NCBI GenBank assembly: GCA_963676905.2
Contig: CAXXVE010000001.1
Span: forward strand, 1-64,000
DNA: 64,000 nt
Origin: Oceanispirochaeta sp963676905
GTDB lineage: Bacteria; Spirochaetota; Spirochaetia; DSM-2461
Direction of reading: 5' to 3'
In this document: piece after piece, positions 7,902-17,275 of the stretch
Layout: every line of letters starts with the position of its first letter
Numbering within the stretch: position 1 is the first letter of the stretch
Notes under the pieces: generated by a model
Databases searched by the model: none
Seen by the model: the letters and a program-made list of their open reading frames with translations, nothing else
Told to the model about the DNA's origin: nothing
Translations under genes and position numbers: made by a program

Positions 7902-9062
7902 ATGAAGAAAAATATTAGCGAATACATATGCTTAATTGACGATGAGTACCAGGTAATTAAATCTCTGGTCAGAGAGTTAAAAGAGTACGCTGAAGAGAAT
8001 AAAATTACAATTAAAATTTATCCTTCACCTGACGAGTGTATGCAGGAACTTGCTTTTATTGCCGAAGAGACTTCAGTCATCATTTCAGATCTCCGAATGC
8101 CCGGAATGAACGGCAGTGATTTTTTTCTTTCAGTCAATGAAAAATTCCCCGATATTGAGCTTATCCTTCTGACAGCCTACAATGACATAGACGATATACA
8201 GAAAGCTATAAAAGCCAAGATCCGTTCCCTCATTCTCAAACCCTGGAATGAAGAAAATTTGATCAATGAAATTGATAAAGCCAGATCAATTTACCATCTG
8301 AAACAGGATAAAAACAGAATTGAAAAGATGCTGGACAAGCAGCTCGAGGTTGCCGGTGAATTTCAGCAGAGGCTGCTGGATACACGCATCCCTGAAATAG
8401 ATAACGCCAAAATAGAACTTACATATATCCCCTATAAGCCTATGAAGATGGGAGGGGACTATTACGATGTCATAAAACTGGATGACTCCCGCTTTATTGT
8501 CAACATCGGAGATGTGGTAGGCCATGGGGTCAAACCCGCCTTTGTTACGGCAATGCTGAAGGTTCTTACAATGTCCATCAACCGCCGGACAAGGAGTGAC
8601 ATATTTACTCCCGGCCGACTTCTGGGTCTGCTGAACACCCAGCTGTGTACAGTACTTGAGAACTCAGCTGAAGTTCTGGTAACCTTTTCAAGCCTCCTTA
8701 TCGACACCGGGAAGAAGACTCTGACCATGGCCAATGCCGGTCATATGCCCATATTCATTGTCAACAATGAGAGCTGCCGCCCCTACTCCATGGAGGGACC
8801 TGCCCTGGGCTTCGGTACTGACATTTCCTACAAAGAGATTGAAATTCCCCTCAATGAGGGAGATATAGTCGTCATGTATACCGACGGTCTTCTTGAATCG
8901 GAAAAAGAGCACAGCAGAATACCTGAAGCCGCTGTCGAAAGATTTCTTGTGGATGCAGGAAAAAGCAGCAGCTTCAATGAGACTGTGATACGGGAATCCA
9001 GAATCATACGGGACATTGATCACTTTTATGATGACGTGGCCCTCATCTCCGTCAGGATCTGA
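7902..9062 (+). CDS. Response regulator with PP2C/SpoIIE-type serine phosphatase output
   Basis: A REC domain spans about residues 8-125, with acidic pair DDE, phosphoacceptor SDLRMPG and the conserved lysine in LILKPW. After a helical linker (about 130-155), a SpoIIE/RsbU-like PP2C domain runs to residue 386. Its metal-binding motifs are GGDYYDV, GDVVGHGV, NAGHMP, YTDGLLESE and the terminal DDVALI. Phosphorylation would switch protein phosphatase activity, typically in partner-switching control of a sigma factor or c-di-GMP enzyme. No STAS antagonist or anti-sigma kinase is in the window. The neighbouring 7TM kinase is the likely activator. Confidence 0.9.
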   Translation: MKKNISEYICLIDDEYQVIKSLVRELKEYAEENKITIKIYPSPDECMQELAFIAEETSVIISDLRMPGMNGSDFFLSVNEKFPDIELILLTAYNDIDDIQKAIKAKIRSLILKPWNEENLINEIDKARSIYHLKQDKNRIEKMLDKQLEVAGEFQQRLLDTRIPEIDNAKIELTYIPYKPMKMGGDYYDVIKLDDSRFIVNIGDVVGHGVKPAFVTAMLKVLTMSINRRTRSDIFTPGRLLGLLNTQLCTVLENSAEVLVTFSSLLIDTGKKTLTMANAGHMPIFIVNNESCRPYSMEGPALGFGTDISYKEIEIPLNEGDIVVMYTDGLLESEKEHSRIPEAAVERFLVDAGKSSSFNETVIRESRIIRDIDHFYDDVALISVRI

Positions 9063-9101
9063 CCCCTGACAGGGATTCCCCCTGATATACAAAACCCTGC
9101 C

Positions 9102-9125
9102 GCCGGTGTTGAATACAATACCGGC
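9102..9125 (+). terminator. Hairpin after the REC-phosphatase gene
   Basis: GCCGGTGTTG and CAATACCGGC pair over 10 bases, including one G-T wobble, around the loop AATA. A pyrimidine-rich run (ATCTCTTTCCC) follows. It lies in the gap before the diguanylate cyclase gene. Confidence 0.55.
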
Positions 9126-9184
9126 ATCTCTTTCCCGGGACTCTTTTTTGCAGAATCCAGGCGGGTCATCTAAAATTAAATTCA

Positions 9185-10459
9185 ATGGCACAATACAAGA
9201 GGATGATCTCCCTCAGGTTCAAACTCTCAGGCTACTTTTTCCTTTCGGGTCTGGCGATTCTTCTCATAATGAGATGGTCTGCACCTGCCCTGCTGCGCAG
9301 GGAATTCATCAACGATGCCAGAGAGAACCACTACAAGATTTATACAGACCTGATTGAGGAATTTATACAGTCAAACGGCCAGTGGGGTACTCCGGAAGCT
9401 GCTGAGGCATTTTTTATGGCCCTCAACAGGAACAATCACCCGCAGTTCCTTTCTGAAGGGGAATTCCCTGAAGATCTCCCGCCTTCTGAAAAAGAGCCTG
9501 AAGAGCTCAGCAGCCCCCCACTTTACTCCATTGGTTTAAGTGATATGAACGGAAATACTCTGATTCCCTTCAAGGGATATGAACCGGCTGAGAGAGTACC
9601 CGACAGAGATCTTTTAAGGGGTGATGTCATATTCATTGACGGCACTCTGATGGCCTATGCCTTTCCCGACGGCACTCCGTCTATAAGGGAAGAGGACAAG
9701 CTGATTCTGGACCGCCTGAACTCCATCATTGCCCTGGGATTCAATGCTTCCCTTCTGATAGCCCTCGTCTCCGGACTGATACTGGGCACTCAACTCACAA
9801 GCACCATCAGAAAACTTACGGATGCCGCAGAGAGCCTGAAAGCCGGTCTGGACGGGCAGCAGATAACAGGTATCAACTCAAGGGATGAAATTGGAAAACT
9901 GGCTGAAGTAATCAATGAGATGAGCCTTGAGCTGGCTGCGTCTCACAACAGGATCAAAGAGCTTGCCATCAGGGATGAACTCACTGGACTCTACAACAGA
10001 CGTTTCTTCAACCATGAGATGGAAGTCATCACAGCCAATGCAAAGCGCCATAACCATACTCTCTCCATCGTTCTGGGAGATGTAGATTTCTTCAAAAAGG
10101 TAAATGACAACTTCTCCCACCAGACGGGAGATGAGGTATTGAGGCAGCTCTCGTCCCTTATGCGGAAAGGAGTCAGAGAGGGAGATATCGTCGCACGCTA
10201 CGGGGGTGAGGAGATTATCCTGGCCCTCCCTGAAACTGACATGGCCGAAGCCCTCTCAACAATAGAGCGGCTTCGCGTGGCAATAGAACAGTATGACTGG
10301 AACTCTGTCGCTCAGGGTCTGAGTATTACAATGAGTTTCGGCATCTGCAGTGAAACGGGTCCCGAAAGCTATGAGGCCATGTCCGCCAGGGCCGATGAGA
10401 ACCTCTATAAGGCAAAAAAGAACGGTAGAAACCGAAGTGTAGCCACTTCTGCCGACTGA
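9185..10459 (+). CDS. Membrane diguanylate cyclase (HAMP-GGDEF)
   Basis: A first membrane helix lies at about residues 12-30. A periplasmic region of about 150 residues follows, then a second helix at about 180-203, a HAMP domain to about 255 and a GGDEF domain to residue 420. The active site reads RYGGEEI, and the inhibitory I-site RxxD (REGD) is five residues upstream, so a product-inhibited, active c-di-GMP synthase is expected. There is no good ribosome site before ATG 9185. TAAAAT at 9171-9176 ends 9 bases upstream, so this may be a leaderless mRNA. ATG 9203 is an alternative start. The periplasmic ligand is unknown. Confidence 0.9.
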   Translation: MAQYKRMISLRFKLSGYFFLSGLAILLIMRWSAPALLRREFINDARENHYKIYTDLIEEFIQSNGQWGTPEAAEAFFMALNRNNHPQFLSEGEFPEDLPPSEKEPEELSSPPLYSIGLSDMNGNTLIPFKGYEPAERVPDRDLLRGDVIFIDGTLMAYAFPDGTPSIREEDKLILDRLNSIIALGFNASLLIALVSGLILGTQLTSTIRKLTDAAESLKAGLDGQQITGINSRDEIGKLAEVINEMSLELAASHNRIKELAIRDELTGLYNRRFFNHEMEVITANAKRHNHTLSIVLGDVDFFKKVNDNFSHQTGDEVLRQLSSLMRKGVREGDIVARYGGEEIILALPETDMAEALSTIERLRVAIEQYDWNSVAQGLSITMSFGICSETGPESYEAMSARADENLYKAKKNGRNRSVATSAD

Positions 10460-10490
10460 GAAACGGGAGCAGGAGAGAGGTAATCACCTG

Positions 10491-10514
10491 TTTTAACTGA
10501 CTATACAGTTAAAA
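10491..10514. promoter_or_regulatory. AT-rich inverted repeat upstream of the xanthine dehydrogenase operon
   Basis: TTTTAACTG and CAGTTAAAA form perfect 9-base arms around ACTATA, about 90 bases before the xdhA start. It could be a regulator-binding dyad for the purine operon, or a weak terminator for the preceding cyclase gene. The sequence alone does not decide. Confidence 0.4.
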
Positions 10515-10604
10515 AATTCACAATGACTTGTCTGACATGTTGAGCAAAAGATATCTGGCCGATATACTAGCCCTCAAATCCAATAGATCAGCAGGAAAAA
10601 TCTC

Positions 10605-12920
10605 TTGAAGAATACTCAGACAGGAACCAGTCCCCATAGAAAAGATGCCCTGGCCAAAGTTACAGGCCGGGCCAGATATACAGGTGATATGGACATGCGC
10701 GGAATGCTGCATGCCCGTATATTCCGCAGCACCATCGCCCACGGCCGGGTCACCCGTCTGGATATCAGCAGGGCTGCCGCCCTGGAAGGCGTCACAGCCG
10801 TCTTCACTCCCGACGACTGCAGGGGAATTGTCTTCCCCACCGCAGGCCACCCCTATGCCATTCCCCCCGCAAGGAATGACAAGGCTGACCGGAACCTGCT
10901 GACCGACCGGATCAGACTCTATGGAGATGAGATCGCCGCGGTTGTTGCCGAAGATCCCGTCACAGCGGCAAAGGCTCTGGAGCTGATCGAAGTGGAGTAC
11001 GAGGAGTACCCCTTCTACCTTGACCCCGAAGAGGCTATTGCCGAAGGAGCCCACCCCATCCATGAGGGCGGCAACATCCTGGGGCAGAACAGCATATCCC
11101 TGGGAGAAGAGGACCCTGAAGAGGTATTCAAAGAGGCGGAATATATCTTCGAGGATGTCTATGAGAGCCCCCAGGTTCAGCACTGTCATATGGAAAATCA
11201 CATCTGCTATGCCTACAGGGATGACAGCGAACGGATCGTAGTGGTCTCTTCCACCCAGATTCCCCATATTGCAAGAAGAATAATGGCCCACGCCTTTTCC
11301 ATGCCCTTCAACAAATTCAGGGTTATAAAACCGGTCATCGGCGGAGGATTCGGAAACAAGCAGGATGTGGTTCTCGAACCCCTGACTGCCTTTCTGACAA
11401 TGAAATGCGCCGGCCGCCCTGTGATGATTGATATGAGCCGTGAGGAGTGTATGGCCTATACGAGAAGCCGCCACGGCATGCGCCACTACATCAAGACCGG
11501 TGTGGACAAGTCAGGAAGGATTATAGCAAAGACCCTCCGCTCCTACGGAACTAACGGTGCCTATGCCTCCCACTGCCACTCGGTTGTCGCAAAACAGGGA
11601 GGGGACTTTCTCCGGCACTACCCCGCCTCCAGGGCGTCAACCTACCAGGGGTATACCATCTATACAAACACAGCCACCGCCGGTGCAATGCGGGGTTACG
11701 GAATTCCCCAGATCAATTTTGCTGTTGAATCTCATATGGATGACATCGCCCGGGGCATCGGCATGGACCCCGTAGAGTTCAGACGGATAAATGTTATCCC
11801 CGAGGGCATGGCCGATCCTGTTGGAAAACTCAGCCTTGAAAGCTACGGCCTTACCCGGTGCATCGATAAAGGGCTTGAGTACATCGGCTGGGAGAAAAAG
11901 AGAGAACTCTATAACAACCAGAACGGCGACTACCGCAGGGGTGTCGGTTTTGCCTGCTTCGGCTACGCCACAGGAGTCTGGCCCATAAGCCAGGAGATCG
12001 CCGGTGCCAGAATAACAATGAATCAGGATGGAACAGTACAGCTCCAGGTGGGAGCCACAGAGCTGGGACAGGGTTCCACCACTGTATTCTGCCAGATGGC
12101 AGCCGAGGTTCTTGGAATATCCTATGACAGCGTCAGCCTCAGCACTGCCACAGACACAGATGTTGACCCCTTTGATACGGGAGCCTACGCCTCCCGCCAG
12201 AGCTATGTCACAGGAAACGCCGTTCATGCGGCAGCCCTGGAGCTTAAAGGAAAAGTCCTTGCCCGGGCGGCAGGCCGCCTTGAGAGAGATGCGGCGGAAC
12301 TGGATATTGCAAATGCAAGGATTGTGGAAGCCGAAAGCGGCGCCGATCTGATCGGACTCAACGAGGTTGCTCTGGAGTCCTACTACCACCTGCCCGACAG
12401 CGGCGTTATGACCGCAGATGTAAGCTGCCAGACAAAAGCCAACCCCCAGTCATGGGGGGTAACTGTTGCCGAAGTAGAAGTGGACATGCAGACAGGCAAG
12501 GTCAAAGTACTCGATATCTGCAACATCCATGACTGTGGACGGGTTCTGAACCCTCTGCTGGCGGAGGGCCAGGTTCAGGGTGGAATGAGTATGAGCATGG
12601 GATTCGGCCTCTCCGAAATAATGCTCTATGACCCGCACACAGGCCGGCCCCTGAACAATAACCTTCTGGACTACAAACTCCCGACTGCAATGGACACCCC
12701 CGATCTGGGTGTGGACTTTGCTCCGGTCCATGAGCCATCGGCGGCCTTCGGGAACAAGTCACTGGGCGAACCCCCGGCGATATCCCCTGCATCGGCTCTC
12801 AGGAATGCGGTACTCCATGCCACGGGAGTGGGAATAAACTCCCTGCCCTTGAGTCCCCAGTCCCTCTTCGAAGCCTTCAAGAAGGCAGGCGTACAGAATA
12901 AGGAAACCATCAATGTATGA
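10605..12920 (+). CDS. xdhA: Xanthine dehydrogenase, molybdenum-binding subunit
   Basis: This is the large subunit of a three-gene molybdenum hydroxylase that oxidises hypoxanthine and xanthine to urate. Seen are the N-terminal KVTGRARYTGD segment, the molybdopterin loop GGGFGNKQD, the substrate arginine in AMRGYGIPQ, the TELGQGSTTVF cofactor loop, and the catalytic glutamate in GEPPAISPASA near the C-terminus. The length of 771 residues suits a separate Mo subunit. The start is TTG 10605 with AGGA upstream; later ATGs would cut off the conserved N-terminus. It overlaps xdhB by 8 bases. No XdhC-type maturation gene is nearby. Confidence 0.9.
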   Translation: MKNTQTGTSPHRKDALAKVTGRARYTGDMDMRGMLHARIFRSTIAHGRVTRLDISRAAALEGVTAVFTPDDCRGIVFPTAGHPYAIPPARNDKADRNLLTDRIRLYGDEIAAVVAEDPVTAAKALELIEVEYEEYPFYLDPEEAIAEGAHPIHEGGNILGQNSISLGEEDPEEVFKEAEYIFEDVYESPQVQHCHMENHICYAYRDDSERIVVVSSTQIPHIARRIMAHAFSMPFNKFRVIKPVIGGGFGNKQDVVLEPLTAFLTMKCAGRPVMIDMSREECMAYTRSRHGMRHYIKTGVDKSGRIIAKTLRSYGTNGAYASHCHSVVAKQGGDFLRHYPASRASTYQGYTIYTNTATAGAMRGYGIPQINFAVESHMDDIARGIGMDPVEFRRINVIPEGMADPVGKLSLESYGLTRCIDKGLEYIGWEKKRELYNNQNGDYRRGVGFACFGYATGVWPISQEIAGARITMNQDGTVQLQVGATELGQGSTTVFCQMAAEVLGISYDSVSLSTATDTDVDPFDTGAYASRQSYVTGNAVHAAALELKGKVLARAAGRLERDAAELDIANARIVEAESGADLIGLNEVALESYYHLPDSGVMTADVSCQTKANPQSWGVTVAEVEVDMQTGKVKVLDICNIHDCGRVLNPLLAEGQVQGGMSMSMGFGLSEIMLYDPHTGRPLNNNLLDYKLPTAMDTPDLGVDFAPVHEPSAAFGNKSLGEPPAISPASALRNAVLHATGVGINSLPLSPQSLFEAFKKAGVQNKETINV

Positions 12921-13800
12921 TATAAGCAGCTATACAGCAGCATCCACAACCGAAGAGGCTATGAATCTTCTTCAGAATAACGAGGATGCCCGAATCATCG
13001 CGGGAGGCACAGACCTTCTTATCAGAATTCGCGAGGGAAAGCACAGAGGATCGGCCCTTGTAGACATCAGCGGAATCGAAGACATGAGCCGGGTCTATCT
13101 GGATGGAGAGGGAACTCTTCACATCGGTCCCCTTCAGAGCTTTCGTGCCCTTGAAAGGAATGAGCTTATAAAGGACCTTCTTCCGGGCCTTGCCGCGGCG
13201 GCCTCGGTTGTTGGCGGCCCCCAGATCAGAGCCGCCGCCACCCTGGGCGGAAACATCTGCAACGGGGCCACCTCGGCAGACAGCGCCTCCACCCTTTTCT
13301 GTGCCAATGCAAAGCTTCTTCTGACCTCTGCCGAAGGGGAACGGAGGGTTGAAATTGCCGACTTTTACAAAGGCCCCGGAAAGGTGGATCTGAAAGCCGG
13401 AGAACTTTTAACCGACATTATTGTTGAACAGAAGGACTATAGAGGCTTTACAGGGCACTATATGAAGTTCAGCCAGAGGGAGGCCATGGATATTGCCACT
13501 CTGGGATGCGCTGTTATGGTCAGAAGTTCAGAAGAGATTCTGGAGGAGGTCCGCATCGCCTACGGAGTGGCAGGGCCTACCCCCAGACGCTGTCCGGAAG
13601 CCGAAGAAGCCCTCAGGGGAACCCCGCTGAACCGGGAAAACCTGGATCTCTTTGCAGAACTTGTAAGGAAGGAACTCCTCACAAGAGACTCATGGAGAGG
13701 ATCAAAAGAGTACCGGGATCATCTGGCGGGAGTACTGGCCAGACGGGGACTTGCAAAACTGACAGGACAGGGAGACTGCGATCATGACACAGAGAATTGA
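12913..13800 (+). CDS. xdhB: Xanthine dehydrogenase, FAD-binding subunit
   Basis: The 295-residue protein is the FAD subunit (CoxM/CutM-type) that passes electrons from the iron-sulfur subunit to NAD or another acceptor. The FAD pyrophosphate loop IIAGGTDLLI lies at about residues 30-40. The second FAD motif, TLGGNICNGATSADSA, lies at about 113-128. The C-terminal CO-dehydrogenase flavoprotein domain follows from about 175. The ATG lies inside the end of xdhA and the stop overlaps xdhC, so the three subunits are coupled. Confidence 0.9.
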   Translation: MYDISSYTAASTTEEAMNLLQNNEDARIIAGGTDLLIRIREGKHRGSALVDISGIEDMSRVYLDGEGTLHIGPLQSFRALERNELIKDLLPGLAAAASVVGGPQIRAAATLGGNICNGATSADSASTLFCANAKLLLTSAEGERRVEIADFYKGPGKVDLKAGELLTDIIVEQKDYRGFTGHYMKFSQREAMDIATLGCAVMVRSSEEILEEVRIAYGVAGPTPRRCPEAEEALRGTPLNRENLDLFAELVRKELLTRDSWRGSKEYRDHLAGVLARRGLAKLTGQGDCDHDTEN

Positions 13801-14245
13801 ATTTACCCTCAACGGCAGAAAACAGACCGTTGATATCGACATAAAAGAGTCACTTCTGGAGGTGCTCAGGGACAGGCTCCATATGACAAGCGTCAAGCAG
13901 GGCTGCTCTGTGGGTGAGTGCGGAGCCTGCGCAGTTCTGATCGACGGAGTAAGCATGAACTCCTGCATCTACCCCGGCCCCAGGGCCCATGGAAAAGAGA
14001 TAAGAACAACCGAAGGCCTGGCCGACGGCGATGATCTCTCAGTAATGCAGAGAAGCTTTGTAGAAGCCGGTGCAGTACAGTGCGGTTTTTGCACCCCCGG
14101 CCTGCTGATGACAGCGACAGAGCTGAAAGAGAGCGGCAGAAACTACAGCCGCGACGAAATCAGGCGGGAGATATCAGGTCATCTATGCCGCTGTACGGGA
14201 TATCACAAGATTGTGGATGCCGTTGAGAAGGGGCTTCAGGAGTAA
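13784..14245 (+). CDS. xdhC: Xanthine dehydrogenase, [2Fe-2S] subunit
   Basis: The protein is a 153-residue electron-transfer subunit with two [2Fe-2S] clusters. The plant-ferredoxin-type cluster uses CSVGECGACAVLIDG plus a later cysteine (NSCIY). The helical cluster uses CGFCTPG and CRCTGY near the C-terminus. It overlaps xdhB by 17 bases and ends the operon. The name xdhC here means the iron-sulfur subunit, as in E. coli xdhABC, not the cofactor-insertion factor that shares the name. Confidence 0.9.
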   Translation: MTQRIEFTLNGRKQTVDIDIKESLLEVLRDRLHMTSVKQGCSVGECGACAVLIDGVSMNSCIYPGPRAHGKEIRTTEGLADGDDLSVMQRSFVEAGAVQCGFCTPGLLMTATELKESGRNYSRDEIRREISGHLCRCTGYHKIVDAVEKGLQE

Positions 14246-14251
14246 TTATAA

Positions 14252-14273
14252 GCCTGCCGGAGCACCGGCAGGC
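14252..14273. terminator. Bidirectional hairpin between xdhC and the dioxygenase gene
   Basis: GCCTGCCGG and CCGGCAGGC form a perfect 9-base stem around AGCA, between convergent genes and 7 bases before the stop of the minus-strand gene. No T tract is present. Confidence 0.6.
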
Positions 14274-14280
14274 TCATCCC

Positions 14281-15066
14281 TTACCATTTAAAGGCGACGG
14301 AACGCTTGCCCAGAATATAGTCGTCAAAGATCACCTTTCCCTCACGCCCGGCCATGGCTGAACAGACATGGAGGGGCAGAAGGTGCTCCTCCCGGGGATG
14401 ACAGTACCGGGCATGGGGAGCCTTGTTCCAGGAGGAAAGCCTCTCCCTTCGCTCCTCGGGTGTAATCGGGGAAGCACAGCACTCAATCAGCCAGTCCTGA
14501 AACTCATCGTTACCGGCATCCTTATCCTCTGTAGGCTCCCAGCCGAAGGCTGTCATGTTATGGAATGAGAAACCCGAACCTACTATAAGAATATTCTGGT
14601 CCATAAGGGGCTTCAGAGCCTCCCCCATGGCAAGATGATCTTCCGGTCTGAGTCCCCGCACAAGGGACAACTGTGTAACGGGAATATCTGCGTCGGGAAA
14701 AAGCAGTGTCAGAGGTATAAAAACCCCGTGGTCCAGTCCTCTCTCATCTTCGGAGGCGCTGCCGATGCCCTTATCCTTGAGCAGATCCTGAACCTGCTTA
14801 GCCAGCCCGGGATTCCCGTCAGCCGGATACGATATGGAATAGCTCTCTTCAGGAAAGCCGTAATAGTCATAGAGAAGAGGAGGATTGTCTGAGACGATAA
14901 CCGTCGGAATGACCTCCTCCCAGTGGGCGCTGATTACAAGAATGCCCTCGGGTTTTTCAAGTTCCGGACCAAGACCCTTTAAAAAACTGACCATCTTCCT
15001 GTGAGACGGATCATTCAGCAGAGGCATGGGGCCTCCCCCGTGAGAAATATAAATTGCACTACCCAT
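14281..15066 (-). CDS. LigB-type extradiol ring-cleavage dioxygenase (4,5-DOPA dioxygenase/YgiD-like)
   Basis: This 261-residue protein belongs to the DODA/YgiD group of class III extradiol dioxygenases, which open catechol rings with an active-site metal. Metal-ligand histidines are seen in YISHGGGPMPLL (about residue 9), VISAHWEE (about 47) and GLDHGVFIPL. Later histidines lie in CHPREEHLLPLH. A GAGG ribosome site precedes the ATG. The bacterial substrate is usually unknown. Its position between xanthine dehydrogenase and the deaminase does not by itself tie it to purine breakdown. Confidence 0.85.
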   Translation of the reverse strand: MGSAIYISHGGGPMPLLNDPSHRKMVSFLKGLGPELEKPEGILVISAHWEEVIPTVIVSDNPPLLYDYYGFPEESYSISYPADGNPGLAKQVQDLLKDKGIGSASEDERGLDHGVFIPLTLLFPDADIPVTQLSLVRGLRPEDHLAMGEALKPLMDQNILIVGSGFSFHNMTAFGWEPTEDKDAGNDEFQDWLIECCASPITPEERRERLSSWNKAPHARYCHPREEHLLPLHVCSAMAGREGKVIFDDYILGKRSVAFKW

Positions 15067-15207
15067 GCGAACCTCCCCGGCCGATATCCAAACGGCCCAT
15101 AAAGATAGTATAGGATTTCTAATATATTTTTTCTATTCAGAAAGTCAATAAATGGAGATTGGTGACAGAGCTGCCCGAGCCATCTCAGCCATAAGAGTAC
15201 TTTTCAA

Positions 15208-16596
15208 TTAAATATCCTTATAGGCAGATGCTTTGCTGCGGATCGCCCCATCACAGGCCTTTTCGGCCTCTCTGTACATTTTCTCTTCATCCATGGACAG
15301 CATCACACCGTCTTTAAAGACCACCCTGCCATTGATCATGGTCAGATCAACAGGCCCTGTGACTCCGGCCCGGGCCAGAAGGTTTGCAGGGTCGTGGCCG
15401 GCACCGGCAAGCTCCATCCGCCTGGAGTTGATCATAAAGAGGTCTGCCCCCTTCCCAGGTTCAAGTGAGCCAAGGTCCTTACGGCCCAGAAGAGCGGCGC
15501 TGTCCCTTGTTGCCAGTTTCAGCATTCTGTAGGGAGAGGGACTTCCGCCCCGCTGTTTACTGTGAAAGCACTGCATCAGGTAGGACATACGCAGGGCGTC
15601 CAGGAGATTGGCACTGTCGTTTGTGGCAGAACCGTCACATCCAAGCCCGAGGCGGACCCCCCTCCGGTCCAGTTCTGGAATATTGAGAATGGGAAACCCT
15701 CCCAGGGTGGCGGGAGAGGGACAGTGGCTGATGCCTGTTCCCGAAGCGGCCATCCTGCTGTACTCCCCGTCTGTAAGCTCCCAGCAGTGGGCATAGAACA
15801 CATCGGGACCGGCAAATCCGATATCCTCACACCAGTCGAGAGTTCTCATGCCCCAGCGTTCCTTCATTATCTCACTCTCCCCCTCTCCAAGGTGGGTATG
15901 GAGAAAGACGCCCTTGTCCCGGGCCAGTTTGACAGACTCCGTAAAGGTCTCTTTATAACAGTTCACAGGCTGACAGGGGGATACAACGACCTGTCTCATG
16001 CTGAAGTCGGAAGCGTCATGGTAGCGGTCGATAAGCCGCTCACAGTCCTTTATGAACTCATCTGTGGTCTCACGCATCTCGGGGGGGATGGTGCTTCCCT
16101 CTTCACGGGGTAGAGTATTGCATCCGCGGCCCGCATGGTAGCGGAGACCAAGAAGCTCAGCCGCATCGAACTGGCGGTCTACAAGCTCTTTTACTGTGGT
16201 GTCGGGAAAGCAGTACTGGTGGTCAAAGGCAGCGGTACAGCCGTGTTTGATCAGATCTGTCATGGCGGTCATGGAAGAGTAGTAGATGGCATCCTCATCG
16301 ATGAGCTTGAAGATCTCGTAGATGTCATTGAGCCACTCGATGACAGAGATATTGGGGTAGTCGATGGGCATCAGATTTCTTACGAATGTCTGAAAGTAGT
16401 GGTTGTGGGTATCCACAAGTCCGGGATAGACGAACATGCCCTCGCCCCGGATGACCTCGGCTCCGGGAGCCTCCAGATCCTTGCCTATCTCTTTGATACG
16501 GGAGCCTTCGATCAGAATATCCGTGTCCCTGTAGACCCCGTCTTCCGCATCGCAGCTTACAACGGCTCCGGCATTTTTAATGATTGTCTGTTTCAT
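15208..16596 (-). CDS. Amidohydrolase, 8-oxoguanine deaminase-like (ATZ/TRZ family)
   Basis: The protein is a zinc-dependent TIM-barrel deaminase. The metal motif VDTHNHYFQTF is at about residue 65. Further ligands are in FLHTHLGEGESE, FYAHCWELTD and GISHCPSP, and the late aspartate is in GLGCDGSATND. Overall it most resembles 8-oxoguanine deaminases and hydroxydechloroatrazine ethylaminohydrolases. Placement next to xanthine dehydrogenase favours a purine base as substrate, feeding urate. I prefer ATG 16596 to ATG 16605 because AAGGGG then has a 10-base spacing. Guanine deaminase or another triazine/purine deaminase remains possible. Confidence 0.82.
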   Translation of the reverse strand: MKQTIIKNAGAVVSCDAEDGVYRDTDILIEGSRIKEIGKDLEAPGAEVIRGEGMFVYPGLVDTHNHYFQTFVRNLMPIDYPNISVIEWLNDIYEIFKLIDEDAIYYSSMTAMTDLIKHGCTAAFDHQYCFPDTTVKELVDRQFDAAELLGLRYHAGRGCNTLPREEGSTIPPEMRETTDEFIKDCERLIDRYHDASDFSMRQVVVSPCQPVNCYKETFTESVKLARDKGVFLHTHLGEGESEIMKERWGMRTLDWCEDIGFAGPDVFYAHCWELTDGEYSRMAASGTGISHCPSPATLGGFPILNIPELDRRGVRLGLGCDGSATNDSANLLDALRMSYLMQCFHSKQRGGSPSPYRMLKLATRDSAALLGRKDLGSLEPGKGADLFMINSRRMELAGAGHDPANLLARAGVTGPVDLTMINGRVVFKDGVMLSMDEEKMYREAEKACDGAIRSKASAYKDI

Positions 16597-16705
16597 CTGC
16601 TTCATTCCCCTTGTCAGATATTTTAAAGCCTATAGCGGCTGCAGGTTCAAGAGAAATGAGAAAAAAAATGTTATGAATCTTTCCGGGTAAAGAATAAGAG
16701 CTGTT

Positions 16706-17173
16706 TCAGAGTTTGCCTTTAGCTGCAAACTCCTCGGCTTCAAGGCAGAAAACTCTAACGGCCTTCATCATGGCAGCGCCGAAAACAGGCACTCCCTTGA
16801 AGCCGTATTTCTTCATAATTAGCTCCAGAGCCCTCTTCTTCTCATTCGAATCGCTGAGCTCGGTTATCCTGCCGCTGCCTGTAAGGCTCCTGTACTTCAT
16901 GCCCCACTCGCAGGGGTCTTCATCTTTGATAAGAGCGTGATCCATATCAATCTCGAATCCGGCGCGGCCATCCTTTTCAATAAGATCCAGCTTCCTGCCC
17001 TGCCGGGCTGAATGAAAGTAGAATTTTAGAGAGTCTTCCCACTCAAAACCGAAATTCAGGGGAACTATGTAGGGGGCTTCACCGGTGTTCAGGGCGATTC
17101 TGAAAAGGTCCGCCGATTTGATGATGTCCTCCATCCCGCTGCGGTCCTTTATTTCCCTGTCTTTTTTGCGCAT
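16706..17173 (-). CDS. Pyridoxamine 5'-phosphate oxidase-like flavin-binding protein
   Basis: The 155-residue protein has the FMN split-barrel pattern of the NimA/PNPOx-like family: DLFRIALNTGEAPYIVPLNF, then YFHSARQGRKLDLI and the WGMKYRSLTGSGRI strand. Such proteins bind FMN or F420 and reduce small molecules. The true PdxH substrate motifs are not evident. I set the start at ATG 17173 because a strong ribosome site (AGGAGG) lies just upstream, although the frame opens at 17257. It is a single gene, divergent from uxuA. Confidence 0.78.
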   Translation of the reverse strand: MRKKDREIKDRSGMEDIIKSADLFRIALNTGEAPYIVPLNFGFEWEDSLKFYFHSARQGRKLDLIEKDGRAGFEIDMDHALIKDEDPCEWGMKYRSLTGSGRITELSDSNEKKRALELIMKKYGFKGVPVFGAAMMKAVRVFCLEAEEFAAKGKL

Positions 17174-17275
17174 TAATATCCTCCTGACAAGCAGATAGTC
17201 CAATAATGATCCTAGCAGATCAATCTGTTTACTGCTACACTTTATGTTATGTTTCAAAATTCTGGATTTCTACAA

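Noticed and set aside
10518..11486. 322-residue open frame on the minus strand across the xdhA start
   Set aside because: It is antisense to the conserved xanthine dehydrogenase subunit and its translation is rich in G, H and C with no family pattern.
11637..12389. 250-residue minus-strand frame inside xdhA
   Set aside because: Same reasoning: entirely antisense to conserved coding sequence, no start signals.
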